The notes under the pieces are model-generated. The model ran no database searches. It was not told the DNA's origin and saw only the letters and a program-made list of their open reading frames with translations. A program made the position numbers and the translations under genes. DNA of 39,476 nt, taken from IMG/VR virus record IMGVR_UViG_3300031857_000500, positions 1 through 39,476 of that record. The stretch is one strand, 5' to 3'. Each line of letters starts with the position of its first letter. The first letter of the stretch is position 1. Shown here piece after piece: positions 37,625 through 39,476 of the stretch. The stretch comes from a virus.

Positions 37625-39476
37625 ATGACAGTACGTAAATATTCTTCTCGTTCTCAACAAACGACTTTAGCATCAGCAATTTCAGCAGGTGATTTAACCA
37701 TGACTGTAATTTCTGGCTCACAATTAATGGGTGGTAAGACACCATCATCTACTCAAACATATACAGTTGTTATCGACCCAGATACAGCGCTTGAAGAAAT
37801 TGTAGATGTAAGTAACTACTCATCTGGAAACACACTAACTATTACTCGCGGTATAGATGGCTCAACGGCTGTAGGTCACTCCGCTGGAGCAGTAGTTCGA
37901 CATATGATTATTGGTCGAGACCTAACCGAGTCTAATGACCATATTAATGAGACTACAACAGCACACGGAATTACTCTTGCCAATATAGTTCAAACTGGTA
38001 CTACTGGTACAGTAACAAGTGGTATGATTCTTGACGGCACTATTGTTAATGCTGACATCAATGCAAGTGCTGCTATCGCAGACACTAAGTTGGGAACTAT
38101 CTCAACTGCTGGTAAAGTATCTAACTCTGCTACAACTGCTACATCTGCCAATACTAACTCGGCTATCGTAGCCCGTGATTCTTCTGGTAACTTTTCTGCA
38201 GGTACTATTACTGCTAATCTTACAGGTACTGCTAGCACAGCAACTACCGCTACTACTGCTAGTGCCTTAAGCACAGCCCGTAACTTCCAATTAACTGGAG
38301 ATGTAGAAGCATCAGCCGTATCCTTTGATGGTACTGGCAACGTAAGCCTAACTACTGTTATTGGTACAGGTGCTATTGTTAACGCAGATGTTAATGCATC
38401 TGCTGGTATTACTTATGGCAAGTTAAGCCTTAACAGTTCTATTACCTCTGCTGATATAGTAGATGGAACTATCGTTAATGGCGATATTAGTGCTAGTGCT
38501 GCTATTGCGCTTAGCAAGTTAGCAACTGACCCACTAGCCCGTGCTAACCATACAGGTACTCAGACTGCTTCAACTATCTCAGACTTTGACACACAGGTAC
38601 GTACATCTCGTTTAGACCAGATGGCAGCACCTACCGCTTCTGTAGCATTAAACTCTCAGAAGATTACAGGTCTTGCTGACCCTACATCTAATCAAGATGC
38701 AGTAACATTAAAATATCTTACAGACCAAAAGGGTGCAGTAAGTGGTATCGCATCCCTAGATGGTTCTGGATTAATTCCTACTAATCAGTTGCCTGCCCTT
38801 GCTATTACTACTACACAGGTAGTTAACTCACAGGCTAATATGCTTGCCTTAACCGCACAGACTGGTGACGTTGCAGTTCGTACAGATGTCAACAAATCAT
38901 TTATTCTTACTGCCTCACCTGCTACTACATTAGGTAACTGGCAAGAACTATTAACCCCAACAGATGCAGTTCTATCTGTTGATGGTAACACTGGTGCTAT
39001 TAGCCTTTCAGGTACATATCTAAATAGAACTACTGGTCAACTACTAGGTAACCTAGATGCTAATAACTTTAAAGTAACTGGATTAGGAACTCCTACAAGT
39101 AATGCTGACGCTGCAACTAAGGTCTATGTAGACACAGTTGCAGGTTCTGCTACTGCTGCTGCAGCCTCCGCTGCTGCCGCTGCTACAACCTATGATAACT
39201 TTGATGATAGATACCTAGGTGCTAAGTCATCTGCTCCATCTGTAGATAATGATGGCGATGCATTAGTAACTGGTGCTCTATATTGGAACTCAGTATCTAA
39301 TACTATGTTTGCTTGGTCAGGTTCTGCTTGGGGTTCAATCTCCTCAACTGCAGAAATCTTCCGCTATAAATTCGTAGCATCAGGTGGAGAGACTTCAGTA
39401 TCTGGAACAGATGCTAATGGTCTAACACTTTCATACCTAGCAGGTAAAGAGCAGGTATATCTAAATGGTGTTCTAT
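37625..39476 (+). CDS. Tail fibre protein, N-terminal part (continues at 1-404)
   Basis: 617 of 719 residues are in this part. The start ATG has AGGTAAATAA upstream. Order: a collar-type beta module (about 1-100, ending GHSAGAVVRHMIIGRDL), repeated strand units such as GMILDGTIVNADINASAAIADTK and its variant near 255, a linker ARANHTGTQTASTISDF that is a hallmark of phage fibres, two copies of the sequence type KITGLADPTSNQDAVTLKY (near 345 and 475), an Ala-rich coiled segment (ATAAAASAAAAA), and FDDRYLGAKSSAPSVDNDGD. The gene supplies the trimeric shaft on which the downstream adhesins would sit. Cut by the arbitrary contig junction. Confidence 0.9.
   Translation, partial: MTVRKYSSRSQQTTLASAISAGDLTMTVISGSQLMGGKTPSSTQTYTVVIDPDTALEEIVDVSNYSSGNTLTITRGIDGSTAVGHSAGAVVRHMIIGRDLTESNDHINETTTAHGITLANIVQTGTTGTVTSGMILDGTIVNADINASAAIADTKLGTISTAGKVSNSATTATSANTNSAIVARDSSGNFSAGTITANLTGTASTATTATTASALSTARNFQLTGDVEASAVSFDGTGNVSLTTVIGTGAIVNADVNASAGITYGKLSLNSSITSADIVDGTIVNGDISASAAIALSKLATDPLARANHTGTQTASTISDFDTQVRTSRLDQMAAPTASVALNSQKITGLADPTSNQDAVTLKYLTDQKGAVSGIASLDGSGLIPTNQLPALAITTTQVVNSQANMLALTAQTGDVAVRTDVNKSFILTASPATTLGNWQELLTPTDAVLSVDGNTGAISLSGTYLNRTTGQLLGNLDANNFKVTGLGTPTSNADAATKVYVDTVAGSATAAAASAAAAATTYDNFDDRYLGAKSSAPSVDNDGDALVTGALYWNSVSNTMFAWSGSAWGSISSTAEIFRYKFVASGGETSVSGTDANGLTLSYLAGKEQVYLNGVL
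39381..39476. repeat. Right copy of the 96-bp end overlap
   Basis: Identical to bases 1-96. Joining the copies gives a circle of 39380 bp with one continuous tail-fibre gene. The overlap lies wholly inside the coding frame. Confidence 0.93.

Overview
The window is one complete, circularly permuted genome of a tailed phage of about 39.38 kb. Bases 1-96 are repeated exactly at 39381-39476, and one tail-fibre reading frame runs off the right end and continues in frame at the left end. GC content is low, roughly 40% by eye. A WhiB-family Fe-S regulator (a family restricted to Actinobacteria and their phages) and several small zinc-ribbon proteins of actinophage type point to an actinobacterial host. 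An aquatic, low-GC actinobacterium such as the freshwater acI group is a reasonable inference, not a proof. No integrase, excisionase, immunity repressor or DNA polymerase was recognised, so a lytic phage that borrows the host replisome is likely.

Layout. (a) 20005-39476 plus 1-6012, plus strand: terminase, portal, a proteasome-beta/HslV-like Ntn hydrolase, a series of large helical putative ejection proteins (one with LysM), scaffold, major capsid protein, a run of very small basic proteins, a glycosyltransferase, a head-tail adaptor, a 719-aa tail fibre across the contig junction, a duplicated cassette of small beta proteins and glycine-rich adhesins, and a large nozzle-like tail protein. 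The short tail gene set with no tape measure suggests podovirus-like morphology. (b) 6017-7457: lysis genes (small membrane proteins, M15-type endolysin, holin-like protein) plus a methyltransferase. (c) 7710-13994, plus strand: DNA metabolism (Cas4/RecB-like nuclease in pieces, RecA/DnaB-like ATPase, resolvase, zinc-finger and Toprim primase in two overlapping frames, MazG/DUF1599-like protein, metallophosphoesterase, sigma-like protein). (d) 13999-19237, minus strand: a tightly packed operon of small zinc-ribbon proteins, a membrane-anchored transglycosylase-like protein, WhiB, a class II glutamine amidotransferase and a zinc-ribbon amidoligase. (e) 19238-20004: a divergent control region.

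The control region is unusually readable. It holds minus-strand promoters of TTGACW-N17-TAxxxT type, a perfect TGTGA-N2-TA-N2-TCACA (Crp/GlxR-type) site, a CGAAC-N4-GTTCG LexA-type box, three TGTCGATA repeats, terminators, and mutually exclusive hairpins ahead of the terminase gene. Two more promoters of the same type occur inside the minus-strand operon. Beside one of them lies a compact tRNA-like element on the minus strand, with a 7-bp acceptor-like stem and a perfect T-arm but only one short hairpin in place of the D and anticodon arms.

Most notable for follow-up: the tRNA-like element, the promoter/operator array, the proteasome-like hydrolase next to the portal gene, the amidoligase/amidotransferase pair, the split nuclease and split primase, and the 33-residue C-terminal tail shared by the two adhesins, which is identical in protein but has diverged at synonymous sites.
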